A stretch of 62,187 nucleotides of DNA, from positions 7,554-69,740 of the forward strand of contig CADEER010000014.1 in NCBI GenBank assembly GCA_902826395.1, given 5' to 3'. Positions 17,188 through 29,131 of the stretch are shown here, piece after piece (position 1 is the first letter of the stretch; each line of letters opens with the position of its first letter). The DNA is from an uncultured bacterium. GTDB taxonomy: Bacteria > Desulfobacterota > Binatia > HRBIN30 > CADEER01. The notes beneath the pieces are model-generated. The model was not told where the DNA came from and did no database searches. It saw nothing but the letters and a program-made list of their open reading frames with translations. Made by a program: the position numbers and the translations under genes.

Positions 17188-17902
17188 CGAGCAGGCAATC
17201 GGTGAGCTTGCCGAGTCTATTAAACAGAAAGGCTTGTTGCAGCCCCTACTGGTACGGCCCTCCACGACTGCCGGTCACTATGAATTGATCGCCGGTGAGC
17301 GCCGCTTTCGCGCCGCCAAGCTGGCGGGTCTTCGCGACGTCGCCGTACAGATTCGCGACGTCGATGATCGGGAAGCCCTTGAACTGGCGATCATCGAGAA
17401 CGTGCAGCGCGAGGATCTGAACCCGGTCGAGGAGGCGCGAGCGTACCGGCGACTGGCGCGCGAGTTCGAGATGACTCAGGACGACATCGCGCTGCGCGTC
17501 GGCAAGACCAGGGCAGCTATCAGCAACAGCTTACGCCTCCTTCAACTCGATTCGCAGACCTTGCGTCAGCTCGAGTCCGGCGTTCTATCGGCGGGCCATG
17601 CTCGGAGCCTGCTCGGGATCGAAGCGGGAGAAGAGCGGGCGAAAGTGGCGGCAGAGATCGTCGGGCGACGCCTGAATGTTCGAGACGCCGAGAGGCTCGT
17701 GCGCCAACGCTCAAAGCGCGTTCAAGATGCCGACCGCGCGGCGTTGGAAGGTTCGCTGAGCCGCGCTTTGGGTACAAAGGTGCGTATCCGCAGCCGCAAC
17801 GGAACCAAGGGCAGAATCGAAATCGAATTCTACTCTCTCGATCAGTTCGACGGGTTGGTAGCGCGGCTTTCGCCCGACGACCGTGCGGTGGCTTCTTTTT
17901 GA
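17033..17902 (+). CDS. parB: Chromosome partitioning protein ParB (Spo0J)
   Basis: A 289-residue protein. The N-terminal ALGRGLGALI segment is the conserved ParA-stimulating peptide. The CTP-binding motifs are GERRFRAAKLAG and ENVQREDLNPVEEARAY. A helix-turn-helix follows (MTQDDIALRVGKTRAAISNS), and the C-terminal dimerisation part contains the DRAALEGSLSRALGTKVRI segment. The ATG at 17033 has GAGAGGTGG upstream and lies inside the parA frame. It loads at parS and spreads as a CTP-dependent clamp. Confidence 0.96.
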   Translation: MDARRRALGRGLGALITPEPTSPEPNVSMEIPSTVPIETISPNRYQPREIFDEQAIGELAESIKQKGLLQPLLVRPSTTAGHYELIAGERRFRAAKLAGLRDVAVQIRDVDDREALELAIIENVQREDLNPVEEARAYRRLAREFEMTQDDIALRVGKTRAAISNSLRLLQLDSQTLRQLESGVLSAGHARSLLGIEAGEERAKVAAEIVGRRLNVRDAERLVRQRSKRVQDADRAALEGSLSRALGTKVRIRSRNGTKGRIEIEFYSLDQFDGLVARLSPDDRAVASF

Positions 17903-17911
17903 CCCCTCGTT

Positions 17912-17940
17912 TTGACACGATGGGCGCTGCCCGCTATAAG
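17912..17940 (+). promoter_or_regulatory. Strong sigma-70-type promoter before bactofilin/atp genes
   Basis: TTGACA (17912-17917), a 17-nt spacer and TATAAG (17935-17940): five of six matches at -10, perfect -35 and ideal spacing. The predicted start is near 17947, 36 nt before the bactofilin ATG, which has AGGAGAAG. It may drive bactofilin and, by read-through, the ATP synthase genes that follow without an obvious terminator. Confidence 0.8.
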
Positions 17941-17955
17941 CGAGGCGCCCATTTT
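17920..17955 (+). terminator. Hairpin with short T-run after parB, overlapping the promoter
   Basis: A perfect 8-bp stem (17920-17927 with 17945-17952) and a 17-nt loop are followed by TTT. It probably ends parAB transcription. The stem and loop contain the spacer and -10 element of the promoter listed above, so the two signals share the same bases. Confidence 0.55.
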
Positions 17956-17982
17956 CCCCCCCACTAGGATTAGGAGAAGAAA

Positions 17983-18510
17983 ATGGCGCTGTTCACCAGA
18001 GATGAAAAAACCGTCAAGGCGAATATTCCTTCCCCAGAGATGAAGACCGCCAACGATCCACCGGCCGCCGCGCCGCGTCCTACACCCAGGGGAGATTTGA
18101 ACGCTCACCTGGGCCAGGGGGCGATCATCGAGGGCAAGCTGACGTTCAAGGGCAGTGTTCACATCGATGGACGCGTCGAAGGTGAGATTCGTGCCGACGA
18201 CACCGTGGTCCTTGGTGAGTCCGCGGTCGTCGTCGCGAAGATTACAGCGGCAAAAGTGATCGCCCAAGGCCGCATCGAAGGTGACATCGAGGCATCTCAG
18301 CGCATCGAGCTGCGGGCGCCTGCGTCGGTCACCGGAAACATTCGCACTCCGAGCCTCGTCATCCACGAAGGGGTGACCTTCGAAGGGCGTTCGGATATGG
18401 GAGGCAAAGCCGCCGCTGCCACTACCGACGGCGCCGACAAGCGCGTAGCGATTTTCCCCACCGAAGACCGGAGCGGCGGCAACCGCCGCAAGACAGAAGC
18501 CGCGAACTAG
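17983..18510 (+). CDS. Bactofilin (polymer-forming cytoskeletal protein)
   Basis: A 175-residue protein with a central DUF583 beta-helix (about residues 42-135) made of short repeating turns such as GSVHIDGRVEGEIRADDTVV and AKVIAQGRIEGDIEASQRIE. The N- and C-terminal ends are polar and probably disordered. Bactofilins polymerise without nucleotide and, in Myxococcus, organise ParABS and other polar factors, so the position directly after parAB is telling. A strong promoter precedes it. Confidence 0.93.
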   Translation: MALFTRDEKTVKANIPSPEMKTANDPPAAAPRPTPRGDLNAHLGQGAIIEGKLTFKGSVHIDGRVEGEIRADDTVVLGESAVVVAKITAAKVIAQGRIEGDIEASQRIELRAPASVTGNIRTPSLVIHEGVTFEGRSDMGGKAAAATTDGADKRVAIFPTEDRSGGNRRKTEAAN

Positions 18511-18612
18511 CGGCTTTCGCTCCAATACCAACCGCACGAAACCCAAAGAAACATCGATGAGGAGTAGGCGATCCTGCTCAGGGTACAACCCTGCGCCGCA
18601 TCGCATCCATTC

Positions 18613-19041
18613 ATGAATCTGACGCCCGACTTCACGCTGGTCCTGCAGGTCATCCTCTTCATCATCGTATGGAGAGGTCTCAGTCGTCTCGCCTTCACCC
18701 CTACCAGCGAGGTACTGGCGCAACGCGTGCAGCGAACCGTCGCCGCAGAGAGGGAGGCCGTCGCGATGGTCTCGTCTGCCGGCGCCGACCGCGATACCTA
18801 CGACCGCACCGTGCAAGAACGCCGAGCTCAGATGGCGACCGAGATTGCCAGCGCCCGCAATGCAGCGCAGGAAGAATCGTCTCGAGCGCTCAACGACGCC
18901 CGCGAGGCGGCTAACAAGGGCTTGGCTGCTCAGCGAGCCGTTGTTGCCGAGCAGATCGACTCCGCGCGCGCCAAGCTCAGCAGCAGCGCCGACGAGATCG
19001 CCGCACAGATGTTGGGCCGAGTTACGGGAAACGCGTCGTGA
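18613..19041 (+). CDS. F-type ATP synthase subunit b' (peripheral stalk)
   Basis: A 142-residue protein with one N-terminal transmembrane helix (FTLVLQVILFIIVWRGLS), a PTSEVLAQR hinge, then a long charged alpha-helix for the dimeric peripheral stalk. It pairs with the b subunit encoded immediately after. Two different b-type genes in tandem are typical of Deltaproteobacteria, Cyanobacteria and phototrophs. Its stop overlaps the GTG start of atpF by 4 nt. Confidence 0.88.
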   Translation: MNLTPDFTLVLQVILFIIVWRGLSRLAFTPTSEVLAQRVQRTVAAEREAVAMVSSAGADRDTYDRTVQERRAQMATEIASARNAAQEESSRALNDAREAANKGLAAQRAVVAEQIDSARAKLSSSADEIAAQMLGRVTGNAS

Positions 19042-19607
19042 CAATGAGACGACTGATCGTTTCGGTGCTGATCCTCGTGCAGCCGGCCCTGCTCCTCGGT
19101 GCCGAGGGGGGTCATGGCGAGCACCATGGCATGTCGACGCCCCTCAAGCTCCTCGTCATGTCGATCAACGCCGGCATCTTCTTCTACCTACTTCGCTCGT
19201 CGGCTTGGCCGATGATGAAGGAATGGGTCGGCGAGCGGCGCCGCAACGTGGTGTCGGCACTCGAGAAGGCCGACACCGCCAAACGCGAGGCCGAAGCTCT
19301 GAAGCGACAGTGGTCCGAGCGCCTTGCCAACCTCGATCGCGAAATTGAGGGGATGCGCGCCCAAGCCCACAAACAGATCGCGGCCGAACGCGAACAGATT
19401 CTCGACTCGTCGAGAAAGCTGGCCGAGAGCATACGCCGCGATGCCGAGCGGGCTGCCGAGCAGGAGATCCGCAACGCGCAAGAGCGCCTCCGCGCCGAAG
19501 TCGCAGCGCAGGCCTTTCGCATCGCCAGCCAGGCGGCACCGTCTCGTATCGGTCCAGCCGACCACAAGCGATTCATAGACGACTTCCTGTCGCAGGTGTC
19601 GAAATGA
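19038..19607 (+). CDS. atpF: F-type ATP synthase subunit b
   Basis: A 189-residue protein. Residues 1-22 look like a cleavable signal sequence (LIVSVLILVQPALLLGAEGG), followed by a His-rich patch (HGEHH), the true membrane helix (LKLLVMSINAGIFFYLL) and a long coiled-coil to the C terminus. Extra N-terminal signals on b are known in deltaproteobacterial operons. GTG at 19038 or ATG at 19044 are alternative starts. The stop overlaps atpH by 4 nt. Confidence 0.88.
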   Translation: MTMRRLIVSVLILVQPALLLGAEGGHGEHHGMSTPLKLLVMSINAGIFFYLLRSSAWPMMKEWVGERRRNVVSALEKADTAKREAEALKRQWSERLANLDREIEGMRAQAHKQIAAEREQILDSSRKLAESIRRDAERAAEQEIRNAQERLRAEVAAQAFRIASQAAPSRIGPADHKRFIDDFLSQVSK

Positions 19608-20152
19608 GCGGGTCGATCGCACGGCGCTACGCCAAGGCGATCCTCGCGGTCGCCGAGGCGGAGAACGAACTCGAGAAAACGGGTGAAGAGCTGCTCGCGT
19701 TGGCCTCGATCACCGCGGCTCCAGTGGTAAGCAAAGCGATCGTCAATCCGCTCATGTCGGAGACCGTCCGTCGCGATCTCGCAACAACGATCGGACGCGA
19801 GATTGGCGCTCGCCAGACGATGCTGAATTTCGTTCGCCTGCTCGCCGATCACAAGCGCTTGGATCAACTCGGGAACATCGCCATTCAGTACCGGCGTCTC
19901 CTGGATGAAAAGCTCGGGCGGGTGCGCGCGCGCATCATTTCGGCCACGAATCTCGACCCGAACGACATCGCGCGCATCGTAGCCGTTTTCGAGCAGCGCA
20001 CCGGCAAGAAGGTGCTGGCAGAAACCAGAATAGACGAATCCCTGCTGGGCGGCGTCGTCGTGGACATCGAGGGCAAGGTCTTCGACGGCAGTTTGAAGAA
20101 TCAGCTCGAAACGCTCGCCGCGAAGATCGCGGGGGGCCATTCCTACATCTGA
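19604..20152 (+). CDS. atpH: F-type ATP synthase subunit delta
   Basis: A 182-residue protein with the OSCP/delta pattern: an N-terminal helical domain starting [18 protein letters not shown], and the C-terminal signature with [20 protein letters not shown]. It joins the peripheral stalk to the top of the F1 alpha3beta3 ring. It overlaps atpF by 4 nt, and 88 bp separate it from atpA. Confidence 0.95.
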   Translation: MSGSIARRYAKAILAVAEAENELEKTGEELLALASITAAPVVSKAIVNPLMSETVRRDLATTIGREIGARQTMLNFVRLLADHKRLDQLGNIAIQYRRLLDEKLGRVRARIISATNLDPNDIARIVAVFEQRTGKKVLAETRIDESLLGGVVVDIEGKVFDGSLKNQLETLAAKIAGGHSYI

Positions 20153-20240
20153 ACCTTTCGGGCGGGTCGCCCGGCGTTCACGCAACCGAGTACGAAGTCT
20201 CGCCGGCCGTTTCCGGCCATGCGAGGAGGGAGCACGAAGA

Positions 20241-21749
<1,509 letters not shown>

Positions 21750-21792
21750 GTACCGGGTGGCGACAGGAACCGAATAAAGCCAAGGACCCTCG

Positions 21793-22668
21793 ATGCCCTC
21801 GCTCAAGGTAATCCGCAAGCGGATCAGCTCGGTCAAAAGCACCCAGCAGATCACGCGAGCGATGAAAATGGTGGCCGCCGCCAAACTGCGGCGCGCGCAA
21901 GACGCGGCGACGCAAGCGCGTCCCTATGCGGACAAGTTGGCAGAGCAGCTCGCGGCAGTGGCGGCACGCGTCGAGGACGTAAGCGCCACGCCGCTACTCG
22001 CCGTTCGCGACGAGGAGAAAGTCATCGACCTGATCGTCGTCACCAGCGACCGCGGGTTGTGTGGCGGTTACAACGCCAATCTACAACGTCGCGCCGAGCA
22101 GTTTCTCGCCGAGAAGTCGGGCGCCGAGGTACGCCTCACGGTCATCGGACGCAAGGGAGCTTCCTACTTCAAAAAGCGCGGTCTAACGCGCCGCGAGGAG
22201 CACACTGGTCTGCCGGCCGGACCGGACCATTCGCTGGCCATCCAACTGGGTAATCGTGTGTCTCGTGAGTACGCACAGGGAGAATCCGACGCGGTCTACG
22301 TGCTCTACAGCAAGTTCCAGTCGGCGATTTCTCAGATTCCGACCGTGGAGAAACTGCTGCCCGTCGCGAGCGCGACTCCCGGCGACGAGTCGAATCGCGA
22401 CGTGCTCGTCGATTACATCTACGAGCCAGATCCGACGACTCTGCTCCAGCGGCTCCTCGCGCAGTACATCAACACACTCATCTATCGATCGTTCTTGGAA
22501 GCAATCGCGAGCGAGTTCGCGGCGCGCATGACCGCCATGGACAGCGCGACTTCAAACGCCTCGGACATGATCGATCGCCTGACGTTGGCGATGAATCGCG
22601 CGCGCCAGGCGGCGATCACCACGGAGCTGATGGAAATCACGTCCGGCGCCGAGGCGCTCAAGGGCTAG
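21793..22668 (+). CDS. atpG: F-type ATP synthase subunit gamma
   Basis: A 291-residue central rotor subunit. The N-terminal helix begins PSLKVIRKRISSVKSTQQIT and the C-terminal helix carries the TLAMNRARQAAITTELMEI signature. The globular domain includes the GLCGGYNANL loop. It rotates inside alpha3beta3 and couples proton flow to catalysis. Confidence 0.97.
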   Translation: MPSLKVIRKRISSVKSTQQITRAMKMVAAAKLRRAQDAATQARPYADKLAEQLAAVAARVEDVSATPLLAVRDEEKVIDLIVVTSDRGLCGGYNANLQRRAEQFLAEKSGAEVRLTVIGRKGASYFKKRGLTRREEHTGLPAGPDHSLAIQLGNRVSREYAQGESDAVYVLYSKFQSAISQIPTVEKLLPVASATPGDESNRDVLVDYIYEPDPTTLLQRLLAQYINTLIYRSFLEAIASEFAARMTAMDSATSNASDMIDRLTLAMNRARQAAITTELMEITSGAEALKG

Positions 22669-24126
<1,458 letters not shown>

Positions 24127-24189
24127 GACAAGTGGCGAGCCGAGCTACCACATGCGCCGCGCGAGGAGGCGGCGGCGCGGAGTTTCATC

Positions 24190-24588
24190 ATGGCTGATCG
24201 ATTCCAACTCCGCGTCGTCACCCCGACCCGCGAAGCCGTCAACGAAAGCGTGTTCGAGGTTACCGCACCCGGCACCGTCGGCGAGTTCGGCATTCTCCCC
24301 GACCACGCAGCCTTTCTGTCCTCCCTCGAGATCGGTGTGATCCGATACCGTGGTCCGGCGGGCGAGCGGCGTATAGCGATTCGCGAAGGCTTCGCCGAGG
24401 TCCGTGACAACGTCATGACGGTCCTTACCGAAGAGGCAGTCGCCGACGTCGACGGCGAGAAAGCCAAAGCCGACTTGCAGGCCGCACGGTCCCGTCTCGA
24501 AAACCTCTCGGTCTTTGCCGACGAATACGCCGACGCCGACGCCGAACGCCGCTGGGCGGAAGTCCGCCTCTCCCTGAACCGCTCCTGA
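24190..24588 (+). CDS. atpC: F-type ATP synthase subunit epsilon
   Basis: A 132-residue protein with the N-terminal beta-sandwich (APGTVGEFGILPDHAAFLSS) and a C-terminal helical hairpin. It contacts the c-ring and can inhibit hydrolysis when the C-terminal helices extend. It is the last gene of the F1 cluster. A GC-rich dyad lies just after the stop but without a T-run. Confidence 0.95.
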   Translation: MADRFQLRVVTPTREAVNESVFEVTAPGTVGEFGILPDHAAFLSSLEIGVIRYRGPAGERRIAIREGFAEVRDNVMTVLTEEAVADVDGEKAKADLQAARSRLENLSVFADEYADADAERRWAEVRLSLNRS

Positions 24589-24643
24589 GCGGTCGGCCGC
24601 CAGCCCGGCGGACCCGATCTTCGCCCGGTTCGTCCGTCTCGCG

Positions 24644-24672
24644 TTGCACATGCATGCACATGCATGTATTAG
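24644..24672 (+). promoter_or_regulatory. Promoter with tandem 10-bp repeats as likely VapB operator
   Basis: TTGCAC (24644-24649), a 17-nt spacer and TATTAG (24667-24672). Two exact copies of CACATGCATG (24647-24656 and 24657-24666) fill the spacer and include ATGCAT palindromes. The -10 ends six bases before the vapB ATG, so transcription should start at or near the start codon itself; no Shine-Dalgarno sequence is present. A repressor bound to the repeats would block RNA polymerase, as expected for autoregulated toxin-antitoxin genes. Confidence 0.7.
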
Positions 24673-24678
24673 ACCCGC

Positions 24679-24918
24679 ATGCGGACGACGATCGAGATGT
24701 CGGACGACATTCGAGGTCGCTTGCTCGAGATCGCGGCTCGCCGCGGGATGAAGGGCTTCTCGAATTTGGTCCAAGAAGCCCTCGAAACCTATCTGGCGGA
24801 CCGCGATTCGGAGAACGAACGGGTCCGGCGCGCCGTCCTTCTGAAGGGCGCGTTTCGCGAGAAGGACGCGAACAACATGCGTGAAGTCATTCACGCCCTT
24901 CGCCGGGTAGCGCCGTGA
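24679..24918 (+). CDS. VapB-like ribbon-helix-helix antitoxin
   Basis: A 79-residue protein. The N terminus MRTTIEMSDDIRGRLLEIAA has the ribbon-helix-helix pattern, with GFSNLVQEALETYL as the second helix; the C-terminal part would wrap the toxin. Its GTG/TGA junction overlaps the toxin gene by 4 nt, the usual coupling. The tandem repeats upstream are the likely operator. The translation start has no ribosome binding site and probably uses a leaderless message. Confidence 0.82.
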   Translation: MRTTIEMSDDIRGRLLEIAARRGMKGFSNLVQEALETYLADRDSENERVRRAVLLKGAFREKDANNMREVIHALRRVAP

Positions 24919-25307
24919 TCCTCGCGGATACCGACGTTCTGGTGGACTTCCTCGCCGGGGTCGAGCCGGGCGCTGCGCGCGTCAGGCTCGAGCTCGAGCA
25001 CGGACAGCTCTTCACGACACCGATCAACCGGTTCGAGCTCTTGAGCGGCGCCAGCTCCGCACGCCAGACCCGCCTGATTCGCCAGCTCCTCGATGCGATT
25101 CCCTGTCCGTCGATCGACCAGTCCATCGCCGACCAAGCTGCGGAGATGCACCGCACCTTCGCGCAGAGCGAGCGACCTTTGTCGATGAACGTCTGCCTGA
25201 TCGCCACCGTCGCGACGGTCAACCGCGCGCAGCTCTTGACCCGCGAACGGACCGCCTTCGAGGGTATACCCAATCTCGCCTTCGCTTCGTTCGCCGCCGG
25301 CGAATGA
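24915..25307 (+). CDS. VapC-like PIN-domain toxin, possibly catalytically impaired
   Basis: A 130-residue PIN protein starting MILADTDVLVDFLAG. D5 and E41 (in FELLSG) match two of the acids that bind Mg2+. At the third position, where the family has Asp before xLIA, this protein has V93 (MNVCLIATVA), and the fourth site reads TRERTAF with Glu. Active VapC toxins cut tRNA or rRNA. Loss of the third acid suggests weak or no nuclease activity, while antitoxin binding may remain. Residue alignment is by eye. Confidence 0.8.
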   Translation: MILADTDVLVDFLAGVEPGAARVRLELEHGQLFTTPINRFELLSGASSARQTRLIRQLLDAIPCPSIDQSIADQAAEMHRTFAQSERPLSMNVCLIATVATVNRAQLLTRERTAFEGIPNLAFASFAAGE

Positions 25308-25413
25308 TCGCCGAGGCGGATCGATTGCGTTCCGCCATCGACTAGACGCCTTGAAAGGTTGCCATCGCCTTGCTGTCATACCGCCGCACGCCGCGCTCGA
25401 CTGGAGTTGCAGA

Positions 25414-26067
25414 ATGAAGCACACCGCAATCAATGACGGCCTATACGAATACCTCCTGGCGCACGGTCACAATGCCGACCCCGTCCTGGAAGAGCTGGCG
25501 CGCGTCACTCGCGAGAGGATCGGCGATTGGTCGATCATGCAGATCGCGCCCGAACAGGGCACTTTCATGGAGATCCTGGTTCGCATTAGCGGCGCGCGCA
25601 CCGCGGTCGAGGTCGGTACGTTCACCGGCTACAGCTCCATCTGCATCGCACGCGGTTTGCCGGACGACGGCACCCTCCTCTGCTGCGACGTCAGTGACGA
25701 GTGGACGTCGATCGCTCGCGACTACTTTGCGAAAGCCGGCGTCGCCAGCAAGATTCGATTGGAGATCGCGCCCGCGCTCGGCACTTTGCAGGCGCTGCCG
25801 GCCGATTACCCAATCGATTTCGCCTTCATCGACGCCGACAAAGTCAGCTACGAGAGCTACTACGAAGAGATCCTGAAGCGGTTGTCGCCCAACGGTCTGA
25901 TCGTCTTCGACAACGTCTTGTGGGGCGGTTCCATTGCCGACACTTCCAACCAGAGTCCGGACACCGTCGCTCTGCGACGGCTGAACGATCACATCGCCGC
26001 CGATCGCCGTGTTCAGGCGGTTATGCTCTCAATCTCCGACGGTCTGACTCTGGTCCGAAAGAAGTGA
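25414..26067 (+). CDS. SAM-dependent O-methyltransferase (CCoAOMT-like)
   Basis: A 217-residue class I methyltransferase of the cation-dependent family 3. The SAM loop is AVEVGTFTGYSSICIARGLP; the metal-site acids fall in FAFIDADK and FDNVLWGG, characteristic of this family. Members act on catechols, CoA thioesters or small natural products; the substrate is unknown. The ATG at 25414 has GGAG 7 nt upstream, and an in-frame start 63 nt earlier lacks one. Confidence 0.9.
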   Translation: MKHTAINDGLYEYLLAHGHNADPVLEELARVTRERIGDWSIMQIAPEQGTFMEILVRISGARTAVEVGTFTGYSSICIARGLPDDGTLLCCDVSDEWTSIARDYFAKAGVASKIRLEIAPALGTLQALPADYPIDFAFIDADKVSYESYYEEILKRLSPNGLIVFDNVLWGGSIADTSNQSPDTVALRRLNDHIAADRRVQAVMLSISDGLTLVRKK

Positions 26068-26119
26068 GCCGAGGACGTTACGATCGTCTCCCGCGCATCA
26101 CCTCAGGGCCCTCAACTCC

Positions 26120-26998
26120 ATGGAACGCAATGCCGACACGGTCTTTCACCGAACCTTCACTGCTCCTTACCTGTTCGACGAGATCACGGAACGCGGCGCG
26201 CTGAAGCTTACCAGCGTCCTGCGCGTCACCGCGCCGCGCCATTTCGAGCTTTGGCTGAGTGAGGTCGGCGGGCCGGACTTCTTCACGTCGACCGGCCTTT
26301 TCATACCGATCGCCGCCTTCGACCTCTTCGTGTCGGACGCTCCGATTCGGCTCGGCGCAGAGTTCGATGTCGCGATCACCATTCGGCTCGGCCGGCAACT
26401 GGCTGACGATGGCACCTTCCGTCGCCTGGTCAGCGAAAGCGTAGGCGAGATCCATTCTCTACATGCCGAGACGGGCGAACGAGTTCTCTTGGCGCGCAAC
26501 ATCAAGCACAACGCACTGAGTCGGAACGACCCGGACCCGGCCAAGCGGCGTGTCACCGAGCTCCCAACGACGATGAATCTGGGAGCTTCTCCGCAACGGG
26601 TTCTCTCATTTCCCGGCATCGACGAGCTCGCCCGTCCGCCGGCCGGATACTCCGTGCTCGCCTCACTCGCCGATTCTCAATCTCGGGTCTGGTCGTACCA
26701 GCAAACCGACATGAATCGACATGTTCACGCGATGGAGTACGTGCGCATGCTCGACCTGTTCGCAACCGAGCACCTCTATCGCCTTGCCAAGCCGCCGCGC
26801 GACCATCTGATCGAGCGCACGCGGGTATCGTTCCGCAAACCCTGCTTTCCCGGCGAGGAATACATCTGCACCGGGACCTATTGCCGCGGCGGCGAAGCCG
26901 GTCCCGACGTGATTTGCGCGCAGATGCACAAGGGCCAGTCGCCAGCCGGCGAACCGGCCGTCGCAGCACAGATGTTCGTCCGCCCGCGCGGCGTCTGA
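26120..26998 (+). CDS. Double-hotdog acyl-ACP thioesterase-like protein
   Basis: A 292-residue protein made of two hotdog halves. The C-terminal half contains [19 protein letters not shown], matching the D-x-N-x-H-V-x4-Y motif of acyl-ACP thioesterases, where Asn and His are catalytic. The N-terminal half lacks this motif and may be structural. The length and tandem arrangement fit FatA/FatB-type enzymes and their bacterial relatives that release fatty acids from ACP. The substrate could also be an acyl-CoA. Confidence 0.72.
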   Translation: MERNADTVFHRTFTAPYLFDEITERGALKLTSVLRVTAPRHFELWLSEVGGPDFFTSTGLFIPIAAFDLFVSDAPIRLGAEFDVAITIRLGRQLADDGTFRRLVSESVGEIHSLHAETGERVLLARNIKHNALSRNDPDPAKRRVTELPTTMNLGASPQRVLSFPGIDELARPPAGYSVLASLADSQSRVWSYQQTDMNRHVHAMEYVRMLDLFATEHLYRLAKPPRDHLIERTRVSFRKPCFPGEEYICTGTYCRGGEAGPDVICAQMHKGQSPAGEPAVAAQMFVRPRGV

Positions 26999-27051
26999 CA
27001 ACAACGCGCCGACGAGTCGCACCGGCGCAACGAAGTCTGTAGCGTGGCCAC

Positions 27052-29109
27052 ATGTCGAGTGGGCAACACACGAATCGGCTGATCGACGAGTCCAGTCCAT
27101 ACCTGCTGCAGCACGCGCACAACCCCGTCGACTGGTACCCTTGGGGCGACGAGGCCTTTGCCGTGGCCCGCCGCGAAGGCAAACCGATCCTCCTCAGTGT
27201 CGGCTACTCCGCCTGCCACTGGTGTCACGTCATGGAGCGTGAGTCGTTCGAGAACCCATCGATCGCCGCTCTGATGAACGAGCACTTCGTGAACATCAAG
27301 GTCGATCGCGAGGAACGACCGGATGTCGACCACATCTACATGAGCGCGGTCCAACTCCTTACCGGCCGCGGCGGCTGGCCGATGACCGTGTTTCTACTCC
27401 CCGACGGCAAGCCGTTCTACGGCGGGACCTACTTTCCCCCGGAGGACCGGCACGGAATGCCGGGATTTTCCCGCGTCCTCGAGGTGATCGCACGCAAGTA
27501 CCGCGAGGCTCCGTCGGAAGTGGAGGCCGCGGTAGGCGAGATTACCGCGCGCCTCGCGCAACTGGAGTCGGTCAGCGGATCCGAGAAGCTGCCCGGCGAA
27601 AACCTTCTCGTCGCCGCCGCGGATTCACTGGCGCGCGCTTACGACGAGGATCACGGCGGCATCGGCCAGGCGCCCAAGTTTCCGAATACCGCTCCGCTCG
27701 ACCTTTGGTTGCGGGCGTCGCACGCGACCGGCGATCCGCGCTACGCGAACATGACGCTGCACACCCTGCGCAAGATGGCGCGCGGTGGCGTGTACGATCA
27801 GCTCGGTGGCGGCTTCCACCGATACTCGGTCGACCGCGTGTGGCTGGTCCCGCATTTCGAAAAGATGCTCTACGACAACGCCCAACTGGTACCGGTATAC
27901 CTCTCCGCGTTCCAGATCAGCGGCGATGCGTTCTTCGCCGATGTTGCCCGTGGCACCCTGGATTACGTGCTTCGCGAGATGCGCGATCCGAACGGTGGTT
28001 TCTATTCCACCCAAGACGCCGACAGCGAAGGTGTCGAAGGAAAGTTCTTCGTCTGGGATCGCGACGAAATATACCGGCTGCTCGACGAGCCAACCGCGGA
28101 GATCGCTTGTCGTTACTGGGACGTCACGGACGAAGGTAACTTCGAGGACCACAACATCCTCCACGTAACTCTCGATATCGAGCAGATTGCACGGATGTTT
28201 CGTCGCTCCCCCGAGGACATCTCTCACCTGATCGCAAATGCTCGAACTACGCTTCTCGCGGCTCGCAACGCCCGCATCGCGCCCCAGCGCGACGAGAAGA
28301 TGCTCACGTCCTGGAATGGCCTCATGATCTCGGCATTTGCCCGTGCCGCTGAGGTCTTCGCCGACGCCACGTACGCAGAAGTTGTGCGACACGCGATCAG
28401 TTTCGTGGATACGCATCTGCGGCGCGCCGATCGCCTGCTCGCCACGTACAAGGGAGGCGTCGCCAAACTGAACGGCTACCTCGACGACTATGCGTTCTAC
28501 GCAAATGCCCTCGTCGATGCTTTCGAAGCGTTGCAAGACAACAGCTACCTCGATTCGGCTCAGCGCCTTTGCCATGCCCTGACGCGCCATTTCTGGGACG
28601 AAGAGCGCGGCGGATTCTTCTTCACCAGCGACGATCACGAGAAGCTGATCGTACGTTCGAAGCCTGCTTTCGACGGATCGATCCCGTCAGGCAACTCGGT
28701 CGCGGCGTCGGCTCTACTCCGCCTCTACCATCACACCGGGGACCCGGTCTTTCTGAAGCCCGCCGAACGAATCCTGGAGCTGTTTGGATCATCGGCGGCG
28801 AATCAGCCTTTCGGACTGGCGAACATGATCGCCGCGATGGATTTCCATCGCCGCGGGCCGAAGGAGATCGCGGTCATCGTTGATCGCCAACGAGCCGCTT
28901 CCGATCCCATCGTGAAACGGATTCGCGCTGCGTACATCCCCAATCGAACGCTCACGCTCCTCGATCCCGATCCGTCTGCAGCGCGACCCGCGATCCTGAC
29001 GGGGAAGGGCCAAATCGACGGCAAGACGACCGTATACGTCTGTCAGCACATGACCTGCTCGGCGCCGGTGACCGAATGGGACCAGTTGGCGCCGCTGATC
29101 GCTCGGTAG
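27052..29109 (+). CDS. DUF255 thioredoxin-domain protein (YyaL/SPATA20 family)
   Basis: A 685-residue protein. The N-terminal thioredoxin-like domain starts [20 protein letters not shown] and has the [10 protein letters not shown] motif (CxxC as CHWC), followed by [20 protein letters not shown]. The remaining two thirds resemble a six-hairpin alpha/alpha barrel of the glycosidase/mannose-2-epimerase type. The family is widespread from bacteria to humans, with no agreed activity. Length is typical. Confidence 0.93.
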   Translation: MSSGQHTNRLIDESSPYLLQHAHNPVDWYPWGDEAFAVARREGKPILLSVGYSACHWCHVMERESFENPSIAALMNEHFVNIKVDREERPDVDHIYMSAVQLLTGRGGWPMTVFLLPDGKPFYGGTYFPPEDRHGMPGFSRVLEVIARKYREAPSEVEAAVGEITARLAQLESVSGSEKLPGENLLVAAADSLARAYDEDHGGIGQAPKFPNTAPLDLWLRASHATGDPRYANMTLHTLRKMARGGVYDQLGGGFHRYSVDRVWLVPHFEKMLYDNAQLVPVYLSAFQISGDAFFADVARGTLDYVLREMRDPNGGFYSTQDADSEGVEGKFFVWDRDEIYRLLDEPTAEIACRYWDVTDEGNFEDHNILHVTLDIEQIARMFRRSPEDISHLIANARTTLLAARNARIAPQRDEKMLTSWNGLMISAFARAAEVFADATYAEVVRHAISFVDTHLRRADRLLATYKGGVAKLNGYLDDYAFYANALVDAFEALQDNSYLDSAQRLCHALTRHFWDEERGGFFFTSDDHEKLIVRSKPAFDGSIPSGNSVAASALLRLYHHTGDPVFLKPAERILELFGSSAANQPFGLANMIAAMDFHRRGPKEIAVIVDRQRAASDPIVKRIRAAYIPNRTLTLLDPDPSAARPAILTGKGQIDGKTTVYVCQHMTCSAPVTEWDQLAPLIAR

Positions 29110-29131
29110 GCGAAACCGCCAGGGCGAGGAC

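Noticed and set aside
24647-24666. CACATGCATG tandem copies as a CRISPR or mobile-element repeat
   Set aside because: Only two 10-bp copies, no spacers and a position exactly between -35 and -10; an operator explains them better.
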